A stretch of DNA of 64,000 bases from Rubrobacter taiwanensis (GCF_004337705.1 NZ_SKBU01000008.1:35477-99476); one strand, 5' to 3'; counted from the stretch's first letter, positions 1 through 12,477 are shown. Notes: a model not told the origin generated them from the letters alone. Translations and numbers: made by a program.

Positions 1-1814
1 TTATCTTCTCCTGTTTTGCGCTCTTTCTGGTCATAACGGACGGGCCCATCTCCTTCTCCGTCAGCTGGATAGATCTGGGCGAGGGCGGATCTTTCTCGAT
101 GGGCGTTCTCATAGACGAGCTGGCGGCCGTAATGATAGTGGTCGTCACGTTCGTGAGCCTGATGATCAACCTGTATTCCGGGGCCTTCATGGAGGGAGAT
201 TCGCGGTACGCCTGGTACTTCGCGGTCCTGAATCTCTTCACGGCCTCGATGCTGGGGCTGGTCATAGCGCCGAACTTCATACAGCTCTACGTCTTCTGGG
301 AGCTGGTGGGCCTCTGCTCGTATCTCTTGATCGGGCACTGGTTCGAGAAGCCGGCGGCCCGGGACGCGGCCCAGAAGGCGTTCATCGTCACGCGTATCGG
401 GGACGCGGCACTGCTTGTGGGCATCCTGATCTTCTGGCGGGCCACGGGCACCACCTCCTTCGCCGAGATCTCGCAGGCCGCTCAGGCCGGCTTCATCGGC
501 GGTCTGCTGCTCACGGCGGCGCTGGTGCTGGTCTTCATCGGGGCCGTCGGCAAGAGCGCGCAGTTCCCGCTGCACGTCTGGCTCCCGGACGCCATGGAGG
601 GACCCACGCCGGTCTCCGCGCTCATCCACGCGGCGACGATGGTCGCCGCGGGCGTCTACCTGGTCGCCCGGACCTACGACATCTTCGTGCAGAGCCCGGC
701 GGCGATGCTGATCGTGGCCTACATCGGCGGGTTCACGGCCCTGATGGCCGCGACTATGGCGCTGGTGAAGAAGGACATCAAGCGCATCATCGCCTACTCG
801 ACCGTCTCGCAGCTCGGATACATGATGATGGCGCTCGGGATCGGGGCGTACACGGCCGGGTTCTTCCACCTGTACAACCACGCCTTCTTCAAGGCGCTCC
901 TCTTCCTCGGGGCCGGGAGCATCATCTACGCGATGACCTCCTACAACATCTTCGACATGGGCGGTCTGAAGCGCCGGATGCCGATCACGTTCTGGACCAT
1001 GGTTATCGCGGGGCTCTCGCTGGCCGGCATCTTCCCGCTCGCCGGGTTCTGGAGCAAGGACCTGATCGTCGCCGGCGCCTTCGAGAAGCACTACTACATC
1101 CTGTTCGGGATGGCGCTCGTGACGGTCTTCCTGACCGCGTTCTACATCTTCCGCGCCATCTTCGTCGCCTTCCTGGGCGAGCCGCGCACCGAGGCCGCGC
1201 GCGCGGCGGTGGACCCGCCGGGGGTCATGACCGTGCCGATGGTGATCCTGGCGGCGCTCTCGATCGGCAGCGGCTGGATCGGCACGCCGGTCGCCGATCT
1301 CTTCGGCGGCTTCGTCACGCCCAGCGAGTTCGCGGCCGGGGTACTCGCCATAGAGGAGCACGCGTTCAGCTACGCGCTGGCGGCCCTCTCGGTCGCGGTG
1401 GGGCTTGCGGGCATCGCGCTCGCGTACGCCATGTACGCTCCGGGGCGCGAGCACGTCGCGGAGAGCGCCTACCGACGCTTCCGGCCCGTGCATGCCTTCC
1501 TGGACAGGCGCTGGTACATCGACGACCTCTACAACGCCACCTTCGTGAGGGGCGCGATGGCACTGGGTGTGGCCGTGCGCGAGTTCGACCGGCGGGGGCT
1601 GGACGGTGCGGTCACCGGTCTCGGACGCGCGGTGAGCTGGACCGGTGAGCGGCTGCGGCCGCTGCAGACCGGCGGCGTTCAGAACTACGCGCTGTTCATA
1701 GTCATCAGCGTTCTTGCGCTCGCCGCCGTCGTGCTCGGCGACGCGCTCATCCTTGCGGCCGGGCTGCTGGTCCTGATAATCCTGGGCTCGATAGCTGTGG
1801 GGGTGAGGCTGTGA
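1..1814 (+). CDS. nuoL: NADH-quinone oxidoreductase subunit L (5' partial)
   Basis: This is a membrane subunit of respiratory complex I that takes part in proton pumping. The reading frame is open from base 3 to the stop at 1814, so the start lies outside the window; an internal ATG at 99 is not the true start. Many hydrophobic helices are visible. The conserved NuoL/antiporter core includes the stretch FPLHVWLPDAMEGPTPVSAL with the Lys and His residues of the proton channel, and the later HAFFKALLFLGAG motif. The C-terminal extension (last ~100 residues, with a charged amphipathic stretch) fits the lateral helix of NuoL. The stop overlaps the GTG start of nuoM, so the two are translationally coupled. 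Confidence 0.96.
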   Translation, partial: IFSCFALFLVITDGPISFSVSWIDLGEGGSFSMGVLIDELAAVMIVVVTFVSLMINLYSGAFMEGDSRYAWYFAVLNLFTASMLGLVIAPNFIQLYVFWELVGLCSYLLIGHWFEKPAARDAAQKAFIVTRIGDAALLVGILIFWRATGTTSFAEISQAAQAGFIGGLLLTAALVLVFIGAVGKSAQFPLHVWLPDAMEGPTPVSALIHAATMVAAGVYLVARTYDIFVQSPAAMLIVAYIGGFTALMAATMALVKKDIKRIIAYSTVSQLGYMMMALGIGAYTAGFFHLYNHAFFKALLFLGAGSIIYAMTSYNIFDMGGLKRRMPITFWTMVIAGLSLAGIFPLAGFWSKDLIVAGAFEKHYYILFGMALVTVFLTAFYIFRAIFVAFLGEPRTEAARAAVDPPGVMTVPMVILAALSIGSGWIGTPVADLFGGFVTPSEFAAGVLAIEEHAFSYALAALSVAVGLAGIALAYAMYAPGREHVAESAYRRFRPVHAFLDRRWYIDDLYNATFVRGAMALGVAVREFDRRGLDGAVTGLGRAVSWTGERLRPLQTGGVQNYALFIVISVLALAAVVLGDALILAAGLLVLIILGSIAVGVRL

Positions 1815-3265
1815 TAACAACCGTTGCGATCTTCATTCCGCTGCTGGGAGCCCTGCTGGTCGCGCTGCTCCCGGACGAGCGGCGCATAATCCAGCCGGTG
1901 GCCCTGGGTGTCGCCGCCGTGCCGCTGGCGCTGGTCCTGTACATCTATGTGGCATTCGGGAGCAACCTGGATGCCCCGGCCCTCTCCCAGAGCTACACCT
2001 GGATCGAATCTTTAGGCATCGGGTACCGCGTCGGGCTGGACGGGCTGGGCTTCGGGATGTTCTTCCTGGCCGCTTTCCTGACTTTGATCGCGGTGATCGC
2101 CGCCTGGGACGTACAGCGGAATCTGAAGCAGTACTACGCGATACTCTTCCTCGCCGAGGTCGGCATGCTCGGGGTGTTCGCGGCGCAGGATCTGATCCTC
2201 TTCTACGTCTTCTTCGAGCTCACCCTCATCCCGATGTACCTGCTGGTCGGGATGTGGGGCGACGAGAACCGGCGGCCGGCCGCGATCAAGTTCTTCATCT
2301 ACACCTTCCTGGGCTCCACGATCATGCTCGGCGGGTTCCTAACGCTGGGGATCCTGGCCGGGACCTTCGCGCTGGAGGAGCTGACCGGAGGTGGCGGGCT
2401 CGGCCGGACGGCGCAGATCCTGATCGCCGCCCCCATCATCTTCGGGCTTGCGGTCAAGGTGCCGGTCGTGCCGCTGCACAGCTGGTTGCCGGACGTCTAC
2501 CTCTCCAGCCCGATCTCCACGAACGTGGTGCTCTCGGGCGTGCTGCCGAAGCTGGGCACCATCGGCATCCTCAAGATAGCAATCCCGCTCCTGCCGCAGG
2601 GCGTGGAGCCGTACCTGCCGTACATCGCGGCCTTCGGCGCGCTGAACATCATCTACGGCGCGTTCGCGGCCTTCATGCAGACCGACCTGAAGGCGCTCGT
2701 GGCCTACTCCTCAATCGGGACGCTCGGGTTCATCCTGCTCGGGGCGGCTTCGTTTAACGCCATGGGGCTGAACGGTGCGGTGCTGCAGCAGGTAACGCAC
2801 GGCCTGTACTCGGCCCTCCTGTTCATCCTGGTCGGGATCATCGCGGCGAGGACCGGGACCCGCAGGATCGCGGACATGGGCGGGCTCGCTCTGAGCATGC
2901 CGTGGGTCGGCGGGCTGCTGGCTCTGGGCGCTCTGGCGGCCATGGGGTTGCCGGGGCTGGCGGTCTTCGTCTCCGAGGTTATGAGCCTGCTCGGCGGTTT
3001 CGACGCGCACCCGGTGCAGGGTACGGTCGCGGCGCTGGGCGTCATCCTGAGCGCCATGTACTTCCTCTACATGCTGGCGCGCACCATCTTCGGTCCGCTG
3101 CGGCGGCCGGAGTGGCAGGGCCTGAGGGATGCCGGGCCGGCCGAGATGGCCGCCATCGTGCCGCCCGCCGCCCTGCTCCTGATACTCGGAATCTTCCCGG
3201 CCCTGCTGGTGAACATTCAGCGTCCGGCGGTGGAGCTGGTCCTGAGCGTCATAGGAGGCGGTTAG
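1811..3265 (+). CDS. nuoM: NADH-quinone oxidoreductase subunit M
   Basis: This is the second antiporter-like membrane subunit of complex I (484 residues, normal family length). Multiple transmembrane helices run along the protein, with the core motif PLHSWLPDVYLSSP and the Glu-containing helix FFELTLIPMYLL typical of NuoM. The GTG start at 1811 overlaps the nuoL stop (GTGA), so the start is fixed by coupling. nuoN follows after three bases, giving the usual nuoL-M-N order at the 3' end of the nuo operon. Confidence 0.97.
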   Translation: MITTVAIFIPLLGALLVALLPDERRIIQPVALGVAAVPLALVLYIYVAFGSNLDAPALSQSYTWIESLGIGYRVGLDGLGFGMFFLAAFLTLIAVIAAWDVQRNLKQYYAILFLAEVGMLGVFAAQDLILFYVFFELTLIPMYLLVGMWGDENRRPAAIKFFIYTFLGSTIMLGGFLTLGILAGTFALEELTGGGGLGRTAQILIAAPIIFGLAVKVPVVPLHSWLPDVYLSSPISTNVVLSGVLPKLGTIGILKIAIPLLPQGVEPYLPYIAAFGALNIIYGAFAAFMQTDLKALVAYSSIGTLGFILLGAASFNAMGLNGAVLQQVTHGLYSALLFILVGIIAARTGTRRIADMGGLALSMPWVGGLLALGALAAMGLPGLAVFVSEVMSLLGGFDAHPVQGTVAALGVILSAMYFLYMLARTIFGPLRRPEWQGLRDAGPAEMAAIVPPAALLLILGIFPALLVNIQRPAVELVLSVIGGG

Positions 3266-3268
3266 CAG

Positions 3269-4702
3269 ATGGAAGCACCCCTGATCACGGCAGACACGCT
3301 GGTAGCGCTAATCCCTGAGATACTCGCGCTCGCGTTCATCGCGGTGGTGCTTCTGACGGAGGTGTTCGGATCGCGCTCCCCCAACCTGTCGAGCGGGCTG
3401 GCGGCGCTCGGCGCGCTGGCGCTCGCGGGCTCCGCGACGGTCTTGCTGGCCGCCGGGTTCGAGGGCAGCTTCTTCGGTGACGGCTACGTGGTTGATGGCT
3501 TCGCGCTGCTCTTCAAGATCCTGGTCGGTCTTGTGGCTTTCTTCTCGGTGCTGGCCGCGGCCCGGTGGTCGGCCCGGACCGGGGACACGGGCGAGTACAT
3601 GTCCCTCATCCTCGCCGTGGCGCTCGGGGCGTCGCTTCTGGTCTCGGGGCGGGATCTGTTCGTGATCTTCGTCTCGCTGGAGCTCGCCACGATCCCCTCC
3701 TACGCGATGGTGGCCTTCGACCGCCGCCGGCGCGAGAGTTCCGAGGGTGGCATGAAGTACCTGCTCACCGGCGTGGTCGCCAGCTCGGTGCTGCTCTACG
3801 GGCTGGTGCTGATCTACGGCGTGACCGGCTCGGCCAACCTCTCGGAGGTAGCTGCTGCCTTCACTGCGGATCTCTCGCCCGCGGCGCTCCTGGGGCTGGT
3901 GCTCTTCCTCTCCGGCGTGGCGTTTAAGCTCTCGGTGGTCCCGTTCCACTTCTGGACGCCGGACGCCTATCAGGGGGCGCCCACCAACGCGGCGGCGTTC
4001 CTCTCGGTCGCGCCCAAGATGGCCACCTTCGCGCTGCTGCTGCGCGTTCTGATCGAGGGCATGCCCGAGACCGCGCAGGCCTATACCTGGCTGTTCGCCC
4101 TTCTGGCCATCCTCTCCATGTTCGCGGGCAACCTCTTCGCCCTGCGGCAGACCAACCTCAAGCGGATGCTGGCCTACAGCTCCGTGGCTCACTCCGGGTA
4201 CATCCTGGCCGCGTTCGCGGCGCTCACCGGTCCGGCGCTCGAGACGGCCGTTCAGGCCGTGATCGTCTACGCCGTTGCCTACGCGGTCATGAACCTGGGG
4301 GCGTTCTTCGTGGTCGAGCTTGTGGGCGAGGAGGGCAAGAGCTTCAACGGGCTCTTCAGGACCCAGCCGGCGCTCGCCGTCAGCATGGCGGTTTTCATGG
4401 CCGCGCTGGTGGGCATCCCGCCGCTCTCCGGCTTCTGGGGCAAGGCGTGGGTGATCTTCGCCACCGCGCAGGCCGGGGCCTGGGTCGTAGTCGGGGCCGT
4501 GATAATCAACAGCGTGCTCTCCGTCCCGTACTACTTCGGCGTCATCCGGAGCATGTTCTTCGAGGAGCCGGCGGGAGTCGGGCCCGTCAAGGACGGCTCC
4601 GGGGCGCTGAGGTTCTCTATCTACGCCATGGCGGTCTTCACGGTGCTCTTCGCGTTCATCCTGGGGCCGCTCGTTCTGCTCGCGCAGGCGATCGGGCTGT
4701 AA
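3269..4702 (+). CDS. nuoN: NADH-quinone oxidoreductase subunit N
   Basis: This is the third antiporter-like membrane subunit of complex I (477 residues). Hydrophobic helices cover the whole protein. Family motifs include FHFWTPDAYQGAPT in the central channel region and LRQTNLKRMLAYSSVAHSGY, and the C-terminal half has GIPPLSGFWGKAWVI. An AGGAGG-like site precedes the ATG at 3269. It closes the nuo operon; the next gene begins only 12 bases downstream with its own AAGGAGG, so read-through is likely. Confidence 0.97.
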   Translation: MEAPLITADTLVALIPEILALAFIAVVLLTEVFGSRSPNLSSGLAALGALALAGSATVLLAAGFEGSFFGDGYVVDGFALLFKILVGLVAFFSVLAAARWSARTGDTGEYMSLILAVALGASLLVSGRDLFVIFVSLELATIPSYAMVAFDRRRRESSEGGMKYLLTGVVASSVLLYGLVLIYGVTGSANLSEVAAAFTADLSPAALLGLVLFLSGVAFKLSVVPFHFWTPDAYQGAPTNAAAFLSVAPKMATFALLLRVLIEGMPETAQAYTWLFALLAILSMFAGNLFALRQTNLKRMLAYSSVAHSGYILAAFAALTGPALETAVQAVIVYAVAYAVMNLGAFFVVELVGEEGKSFNGLFRTQPALAVSMAVFMAALVGIPPLSGFWGKAWVIFATAQAGAWVVVGAVIINSVLSVPYYFGVIRSMFFEEPAGVGPVKDGSGALRFSIYAMAVFTVLFAFILGPLVLLAQAIGL

Positions 4703-4713
4703 GGAGGCTGTAT

Positions 4714-5814
4714 ATGCAGGCTGTAGTGCTGGTGGGGGGACAGGGGAGTCGGCTGCGGCCGATAACCTACGACGTGCCCAAGCCCATGGTGCCGCTGCGC
4801 AACCGGCCGTTCATCAGCTATATGGTGGACTTTCTGCGCTCCGGCGGGGTCGACCGGGCCGTGCTCTCTATGGGCTATCTCCCGGACCCCATCCAGGAGT
4901 ACTTCGAGAAGCAAAAGATGGACGGCTTCGAGCTGGATTATGTGGTCGAGGACCGGCCGCTGGGCACGGCCGGTGGCCTGAAGAACGCCCAGAGCGCCCT
5001 GGACGGCGGACCGGTCGTGGTGACCAACGGCGATGTGCTGACCGGGATGAGGCTGGAGAGCCTCATAGAGGCGCACCGGGAGAGCGGGGCCCTGGCCACC
5101 ATCGCGCTCACCTCGGTCGAGGACCCCACGGCCTACGGGCTGGTCGAGGTGGACCACAACATGAAGGTGCACCGCTTCGTGGAGAAACCGGCCTACGATG
5201 AGATCTCCACGAGCCTCATCAACGCCGGCATCTACGTGCTGGAGCCGGAGGTACTGGAGATGATCCCGGCCGGGAAGGAGGTCTCGATAGAGCGTGAGAT
5301 CTTCCCCCGGCTGCAGCAGTCCGGGCGGCTGTACGCGTATGTCTCCAGCTCCTACTGGAAGGACATCGGCACGCCCCGCAGCTATCTGACGGCTTCTCAG
5401 GACGTACTCTCCGGCGCGATAGCCGGCGGGGAGGACTTCGACTACCGCGAGAGCCACCCCTCCATAGAGGTGGGCAAGAGCGTGAAGATCCTGCCGCCGT
5501 TCTCCATCGAGCGGGACTGCGTGCTGGAGAACGGCTGCACCGTCGGCGGCCGCACCGCGCTGGGCCGCGGCTGCCGCATCGGAGAGGAGGCCGTGGTGGA
5601 GGGGAGCATCCTCTTCGACGGGGTGCGGGTGGAGCCCGGCGCTATAATCCGGGGCTCGATCGTGGGGCCGAACGTCAGGATCGGCCACCGCGCCATCGTG
5701 CGCGGGCTCGCGGTGCTTGGGGCCGAGTGCGTTATCGGGGAGGGGAACGTCCTGGATCAGGGCATCCGCGTGAACCCGCGGGTCAATCTCCCACCGCGCA
5801 GCCTGCGCTTCTAG
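4714..5814 (+). CDS. Sugar-phosphate nucleotidyltransferase with left-handed beta-helix domain
   Basis: This 366-residue enzyme probably makes an NDP-sugar (GDP-mannose or similar) from a sugar-1-phosphate and NTP for cell-envelope glycans. The N-terminal domain (1-235) has the nucleotide-binding signature GGQGSRLRP with downstream PKPMVP, a metal-binding GDVL, and FVEKP. The C-terminal third shows hexapeptide-repeat spacing of a left-handed beta helix (GRGCRIGEEAVVEGSILFDG). This is the architecture of mannose-1-phosphate guanylyltransferase-like proteins; exact sugar specificity cannot be read from sequence. ATG 4714 is chosen because AAGGAGG precedes it by about 7 bases; the longer open frame runs back into nuoN. 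Confidence 0.87.
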   Translation: MQAVVLVGGQGSRLRPITYDVPKPMVPLRNRPFISYMVDFLRSGGVDRAVLSMGYLPDPIQEYFEKQKMDGFELDYVVEDRPLGTAGGLKNAQSALDGGPVVVTNGDVLTGMRLESLIEAHRESGALATIALTSVEDPTAYGLVEVDHNMKVHRFVEKPAYDEISTSLINAGIYVLEPEVLEMIPAGKEVSIEREIFPRLQQSGRLYAYVSSSYWKDIGTPRSYLTASQDVLSGAIAGGEDFDYRESHPSIEVGKSVKILPPFSIERDCVLENGCTVGGRTALGRGCRIGEEAVVEGSILFDGVRVEPGAIIRGSIVGPNVRIGHRAIVRGLAVLGAECVIGEGNVLDQGIRVNPRVNLPPRSLRF

Positions 5815-5821
5815 CCGCCCG

Positions 5822-6505
5822 GTGGCCGGCGGATATCTCACCGCGCTGGCGGACTTCTTCTACCCGCAGCGGTGCGTCTCCTGTAACGCCCGGGCGAGCG
5901 ATCTTCTGTGTCGCGCGTGCTACGAGAACCTGCCCGAGATCGCGGCCCCCATCTGTGGCCGGTGCGGGATGCCGGCGGCGTTCGAGACGTACGGCTGCGA
6001 CGAGTGCGGGAACCAGGACTTCGCCTTCCGTGCGGCGCGGGCTGCGCTGCGCTACGACGGCGTCGGCAAAGAGCTCGTGCACGCCATCAAATACCGGGGG
6101 AGGGTGGAGGCCGCGGAGCGGCTGGCCGCGCCGCTCATGGCCGGAGCGCTGGACGAGAGGGGTTTCGACGTGGTGGTGCCCGTGCCGCTGCACCGGATGA
6201 GGAGCCTCAGGCGGGGCTTCAATCAGGCGGAGCTGCTCGCCCGGGGTGTGGCGCGGAAGATAAACGCCCGGGTTTCGGATAAACTAAGAGCCGTGAGGAA
6301 GACCGCAGACCAGGTCGGGCTTACGGCCGGGGCGCGCGCGGCGAACGTCCGGGGGGCGTACGCCGCCCGGGGGCAGGTTGCGGGGAAGGTGCTGCTGGTG
6401 GACGACGTCTTCACCACGGGTGCAACGCTCGATACGTGCGCCCGGGCGTTGATCGGGGCCGGGGCCGACGAGGTCTTCGCCCTCACTCTGTGCCGCACGT
6501 GCTAA
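5822..6505 (+). CDS. comF: ComF-family phosphoribosyltransferase-like protein
   Basis: A 227-residue ComF/GntX family member, linked in other bacteria to uptake of transforming DNA. The N-terminus carries a four-Cys zinc-binding module (CVSC about residues 17-20, CRAC about 30-33) and a second Cys cluster (CGRCG, CDECG). The C-terminal half is a type I PRTase fold with the PRPP loop VLLVDDVFTTGATLDTC. It starts at GTG 5822, eight bases after the preceding gene, and sits two genes before secA, next to hpf, an arrangement common in Gram-positive bacteria. The substrate of the PRTase fold in this family is not established. Confidence 0.9.
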   Translation: MAGGYLTALADFFYPQRCVSCNARASDLLCRACYENLPEIAAPICGRCGMPAAFETYGCDECGNQDFAFRAARAALRYDGVGKELVHAIKYRGRVEAAERLAAPLMAGALDERGFDVVVPVPLHRMRSLRRGFNQAELLARGVARKINARVSDKLRAVRKTADQVGLTAGARAANVRGAYAARGQVAGKVLLVDDVFTTGATLDTCARALIGAGADEVFALTLCRTC

Positions 6506-6587
6506 GGGAGGGCCGGCTGCCAATCGTCAGCGATTTCTCGGAGGAGGGCCGGGGAGCCGGTCTTTAGGAAAGGAGGGACCCCAGCTG

Positions 6588-7148
6588 ATGGAGATATCCG
6601 TTCAGGGCAGGAACATCTCGGTAACCGAGGCGCTGGAGCGCTACGCCAGAGAGAAGGTCGAGCGGGTGACCAAGTTCTTCGACGACGAGAAGAGCCACGC
6701 CCGCGCCGAGGTCGAGCTCATACACGAGCGCAATCCCTCCATCGCCGACAACCAGGTGGCCGAGACCACGCTGTTCATCAACAGCGCGGTTCTCAAGGCG
6801 CGCGAGGCCTCGGGCGACATGTACGCCTCCATAGACCGGATGGTGGACAAGCTGGAGCGGCAGGTCCGGCGCTACCGGGGGCGGCAGATAGACCGCTGGC
6901 AGGGCCGGCTCAAGAACAGTGCTCCCGGACCGCAGGATTCCGTGAGCGTGCTGGAAGACGAGATAGAGAGTAAGATAGTACGCACCAAGCAGTTTCAGAT
7001 GAAGCCGATGCTGCCGGACGAGGCGGCGCTGCAGATGGAGTTGCTAGACCACTCGTTCTTCGTGTTCACCAACGCCGATACCGGCGATATAAATGTGGTA
7101 TACCGTCGCAGGGATGGAAACTACGGACTCATAGAACCCGCGAGGTAG
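6588..7148 (+). CDS. hpf: Ribosome hibernation promoting factor, long form
   Basis: It binds 30S subunits and promotes 100S ribosome dimers in stationary phase or stress. The N-terminal ~100 residues match the HPF/YfiA fold ([20 protein letters not shown] and a basic helix [12 protein letters not shown]). The C-terminal ~55 residues ([20 protein letters not shown] ... [20 protein letters not shown]) are the dimerisation domain of long HPF. Length 186 is normal. A strong AAAGGAGG lies just upstream of ATG 6588. The 82-base gap after comF is too short to hold a raiA-motif RNA. Confidence 0.95.
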   Translation: MEISVQGRNISVTEALERYAREKVERVTKFFDDEKSHARAEVELIHERNPSIADNQVAETTLFINSAVLKAREASGDMYASIDRMVDKLERQVRRYRGRQIDRWQGRLKNSAPGPQDSVSVLEDEIESKIVRTKQFQMKPMLPDEAALQMELLDHSFFVFTNADTGDINVVYRRRDGNYGLIEPAR

Positions 7149-7155
7149 AGAGATA

Positions 7156-9837
<2,682 letters not shown>

Positions 9838-9849
9838 CGGTGAGGGGGT

Positions 9850-10932
9850 TTGGAGGAGCACCTCAAAAACCTGCGGGCGCGGCTGGAGGAGCTGGGGAAC
9901 ATCCTGGATGTGGAAGGACTCCGGAAGCGTACGCGCGAGCTCGCGGAGCGGATGAGCCGCCCGGACTTCTGGGACGATCCGGAGGAGGCCCGGAGCGTCT
10001 CTGCCGAGTTCTCGCGCATAGAGGGCAGGCTCAAGACCTATGACGGCCTGCGGGACCGGCTCACCGACGCCGAGGAGCTCTATGAGCTGGCCGAGGGGGA
10101 CGAGGCTCTGCTGCGGGAGGTCGAGGAGGAGGTGCGCCGGATAGAGCGCGAGCTGGAGGTGCAAGAGCTGGAGCGTCTCTTCGTCGGCGAGTACGATGAG
10201 TCCGCGGCCATCTTGGCCATAAACCCCGGTGCGGGCGGTGTAGATTCCCAGGACTGGGCGGAGATGCTGGCCCGCATGTACCGGCGCTGGGCCGAGCGCA
10301 ACGGCTACCGGCTGGAGGTCGTGGAGTACACGCCCGCGGAAGAGGGCGGGATAAAGAGCGCCACCTTCACCATCTCCGGGGATCACGCCTTCGGGCTGCT
10401 CTCCGCCGAGCGGGGGGTGCACCGGCTGGTCAGGATAAGCCCCTACGATGCCTCCGGGCGGCGGCACACCAGCTTCGCTTCGGTGGCGGTGGCTCCGGTG
10501 GTGGACGACGAGGTCACGGTCGAGATAGACGAGAAGGATCTGAAAGTGGACACCTACCGGGCTTCGGGGGCGGGCGGGCAGCACGTCAACAAGACCGACT
10601 CGGCGGTGCGCATAACGCACCTCCCCACGGGCATGGTGGTGCAGTGCCAGAACGAGCGGAGCCAGCACCAGAACCGGGAGGTAGCGATGCGGATCCTGCG
10701 TGCCCGGCTCTTCGAGCTGGAGCGCCAGAAGCGGCAGGAGGAGATAGCCGCACAGAGCGGGGAGAAGGCCGAGATCGGCTGGGGCTCCCAGATCCGCTCT
10801 TACGTCCTGCATCCCTACAGGATGGTCAAGGATCTGCGCACCGGGGTTGAGACCTCGGATGTGGACCGGGTGCTGGACGGTGATCTGGACGAGTTCATAT
10901 ACTCCTACCTCAGAAGCCGGGCAGTTGCCTAG
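9850..10932 (+). CDS. prfB: Peptide chain release factor 2
   Basis: RF2 terminates translation at UGA and UAA. The 360-residue protein carries the catalytic GGQ motif (SGAGGQHVNKTDSAVRITH). The stop-recognition tripeptide region reads RISPYDASGRRHTSF; the usual SPF is SPY here. The gene is a single uninterrupted frame: the in-frame UGA and programmed +1 shift found near codon 25 in many bacterial prfB genes are absent. The TTG start at 9850 follows GGTGAGGGGG. It sits 12 bases after secA, a classic secA-prfB pair. Confidence 0.96.
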   Translation: MEEHLKNLRARLEELGNILDVEGLRKRTRELAERMSRPDFWDDPEEARSVSAEFSRIEGRLKTYDGLRDRLTDAEELYELAEGDEALLREVEEEVRRIERELEVQELERLFVGEYDESAAILAINPGAGGVDSQDWAEMLARMYRRWAERNGYRLEVVEYTPAEEGGIKSATFTISGDHAFGLLSAERGVHRLVRISPYDASGRRHTSFASVAVAPVVDDEVTVEIDEKDLKVDTYRASGAGGQHVNKTDSAVRITHLPTGMVVQCQNERSQHQNREVAMRILRARLFELERQKRQEEIAAQSGEKAEIGWGSQIRSYVLHPYRMVKDLRTGVETSDVDRVLDGDLDEFIYSYLRSRAVA

Positions 10933-11647
10933 TGCCCTGCGCGTGGCGATAGGCTCCGGCCTCATCTCGGCGGTGTTTCTGGTCATCGGGCTGTACACCT
11001 TCATCCCGGCGCTCGTGGATCAGCTGGTCGCCGGCGCCCTGCGCCAGCAGCTCGGGCTCTCGCAGACGCCGACCGTGCGTCTGCAGAGCGATCCTGCGCC
11101 GGCCGTGCTGCTCGGGGATTTCACGGGCGGCCGGGTGGTCATCGAGGGGGGGGAGTTCGGGGGCGTGGAGGCGGAGCGCATCACGATAGATCTGAACCCC
11201 TTCGAGCTGAACCTGGTGCAGAGCCTCTGGAGCGGGCGGCTGATGGGTGAGGGGGAGATCTCAGGTGCGCTCCGGGCCGAGCTCTCGGAGGAGGAGGTGG
11301 CCGAGGTAGCCCGCGAGCAGGTCACCCAGTTCCCGGTCGGGGAGGTCACGCTGGAGGGGGGGAGGGTGACCGTGGGATCGGATGTGGAGGTCTTCGGGCT
11401 GGGGGTGCCCATCACGGTCGAGGGGGAGGTGGAGCTGTTGGAGAGCGGGGAGCTGGAGTTCCTGCCCCGGCGTGTTGAGGCGTTCGGGGTGCCCGTCCCG
11501 GAGGAGATAACGGACCGCCTGCTGGCCGACTCAGACTTCAGGTTCGCGCTGGAGGAGCTGCCGTTCGAGATGGAGCTCGAGGAAGTCGGGGTGGAGGAGG
11601 GGCGGCTCTACGTCTCCGGGGAGGTGAGGGATCTCCTCCCCGGTTGA
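10925..11647 (+). CDS. LmeA-like (DUF2993) lipid-binding protein
   Basis: A 240-residue protein with one N-terminal hydrophobic segment (ISAVFLVIGLYTFIPALV) acting as signal or anchor, followed by a beta-rich acidic domain with repeated short strands (VVIEGGEFGG, VTLEGGRVTV, EEGRLYVSGEV). This matches the DUF2993/LmeA family of actinobacterial cell-envelope proteins, whose mycobacterial member takes part in lipomannan metabolism. The start is uncertain: TTG 10925 overlaps the end of prfB by eight bases; GTG 10943 is an alternative. The assignment is by pattern recognition of the family. Confidence 0.6.
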   Translation: MPSALRVAIGSGLISAVFLVIGLYTFIPALVDQLVAGALRQQLGLSQTPTVRLQSDPAPAVLLGDFTGGRVVIEGGEFGGVEAERITIDLNPFELNLVQSLWSGRLMGEGEISGALRAELSEEEVAEVAREQVTQFPVGEVTLEGGRVTVGSDVEVFGLGVPITVEGEVELLESGELEFLPRRVEAFGVPVPEEITDRLLADSDFRFALEELPFEMELEEVGVEEGRLYVSGEVRDLLPG

Positions 11648-11746
11648 TATACCGGGAGGCGCTTGGTATCTTTTGAGCGGTCTGGAGGGACATTGCAGGA
11701 TGCAAGGATTCCCGCGAAGCACATGGCCGCACGGGAAGGATGTGCT

Positions 11747-11782
11747 GCGATCGCCGATGATCCGGGCGATCGCCGATCCGGG
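11747..11782 (+). repeat. Imperfect tandem repeat upstream of ftsE
   Basis: The 143-base gap before ftsE contains GCGATCGCCGATGATCCGGG (from 11747) followed by a shortened copy GCGATCGCCGATCCGGG, which lacks one GAT. They lie 9-44 bases upstream of the ftsE start codon and may form competing stem structures or a protein site. No function is known. Confidence 0.5.
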
Positions 11783-11790
11783 AGAGTAGC

Positions 11791-12477
11791 GTGATTCGAT
11801 TCGACAACGTCACCAAAGTCTACGGCAACGACGTTCTGGCTCTGGAGCGCGTCAGCATGGAGATCGGTCAGGGAGAGTTCGTCTTCCTGGTGGGAGCGAG
11901 CGGGTCGGGCAAATCCACGGTGGTGCGCCTGATCCTCAAGGAGATCGAACCCTCTGCCGGGACCGTCTACGTCAACGGCCGGCGGCTGTCCGCCATACCC
12001 CGGCGGCAGATACCCCGTCACCGGCGCTCCATCGGGTGTGTGTTCCAGGACTTCAAGCTGTTGCCGAACAAGACGGCTGCGGAGAACGTGGCCTATGCCA
12101 TGGAGGTCACGGGACAGCGGCGGCGTGCGATCCGTACGAAGGTGCCGCAGATACTAGAGCTCGTGGGACTGGCCAACAAGATGGACAAGTATCCGGACCA
12201 GCTCTCCGGCGGGGAGCAGCAGCGGGTCTCCATCGCGCGGGCGTTCGTCTCGCAGCCGCCGATCCTGATCGCGGACGAGCCTACGGGGAACCTCGATCCG
12301 GAGACGAGCGTGGGGATCATGCAGCTTCTGCACAGGATCAACCGCATCGGCACCACCGTTCTGGTCGCCACCCACGACAAGGAGATGGTGGACGTGATGC
12401 GCAAGCGCGTCATCGCGCTGGAGGACGGCCGGATCGTCCGCGACCGCGTGAAGGGGGCGTATCTGGATGAGGTTTAA
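11791..12477 (+). CDS. ftsE: Cell division ATP-binding protein FtsE
   Basis: ABC ATPase that with FtsX couples septation to activation of a peptidoglycan hydrolase. The 228-residue protein shows Walker [11 protein letters not shown]-loop FQDFKL, signature [14 protein letters not shown], Walker [13 protein letters not shown] and the switch His (VATHDKEM). Start GTG 11791. It overlaps ftsX by 11 bases, so the pair is co-translated. Confidence 0.96.
   Translation: MIRFDNVTKVYGNDVLALERVSMEIGQGEFVFLVGASGSGKSTVVRLILKEIEPSAGTVYVNGRRLSAIPRRQIPRHRRSIGCVFQDFKLLPNKTAAENVAYAMEVTGQRRRAIRTKVPQILELVGLANKMDKYPDQLSGGEQQRVSIARAFVSQPPILIADEPTGNLDPETSVGIMQLLHRINRIGTTVLVATHDKEMVDVMRKRVIALEDGRIVRDRVKGAYLDEV

Noticed and set aside
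6506..6587. Possible raiA-motif RNA between comF and hpf.
   Set aside because: The gap is only 82 bases and shows no multi-stem structure; the RNA class is about 200 nt.
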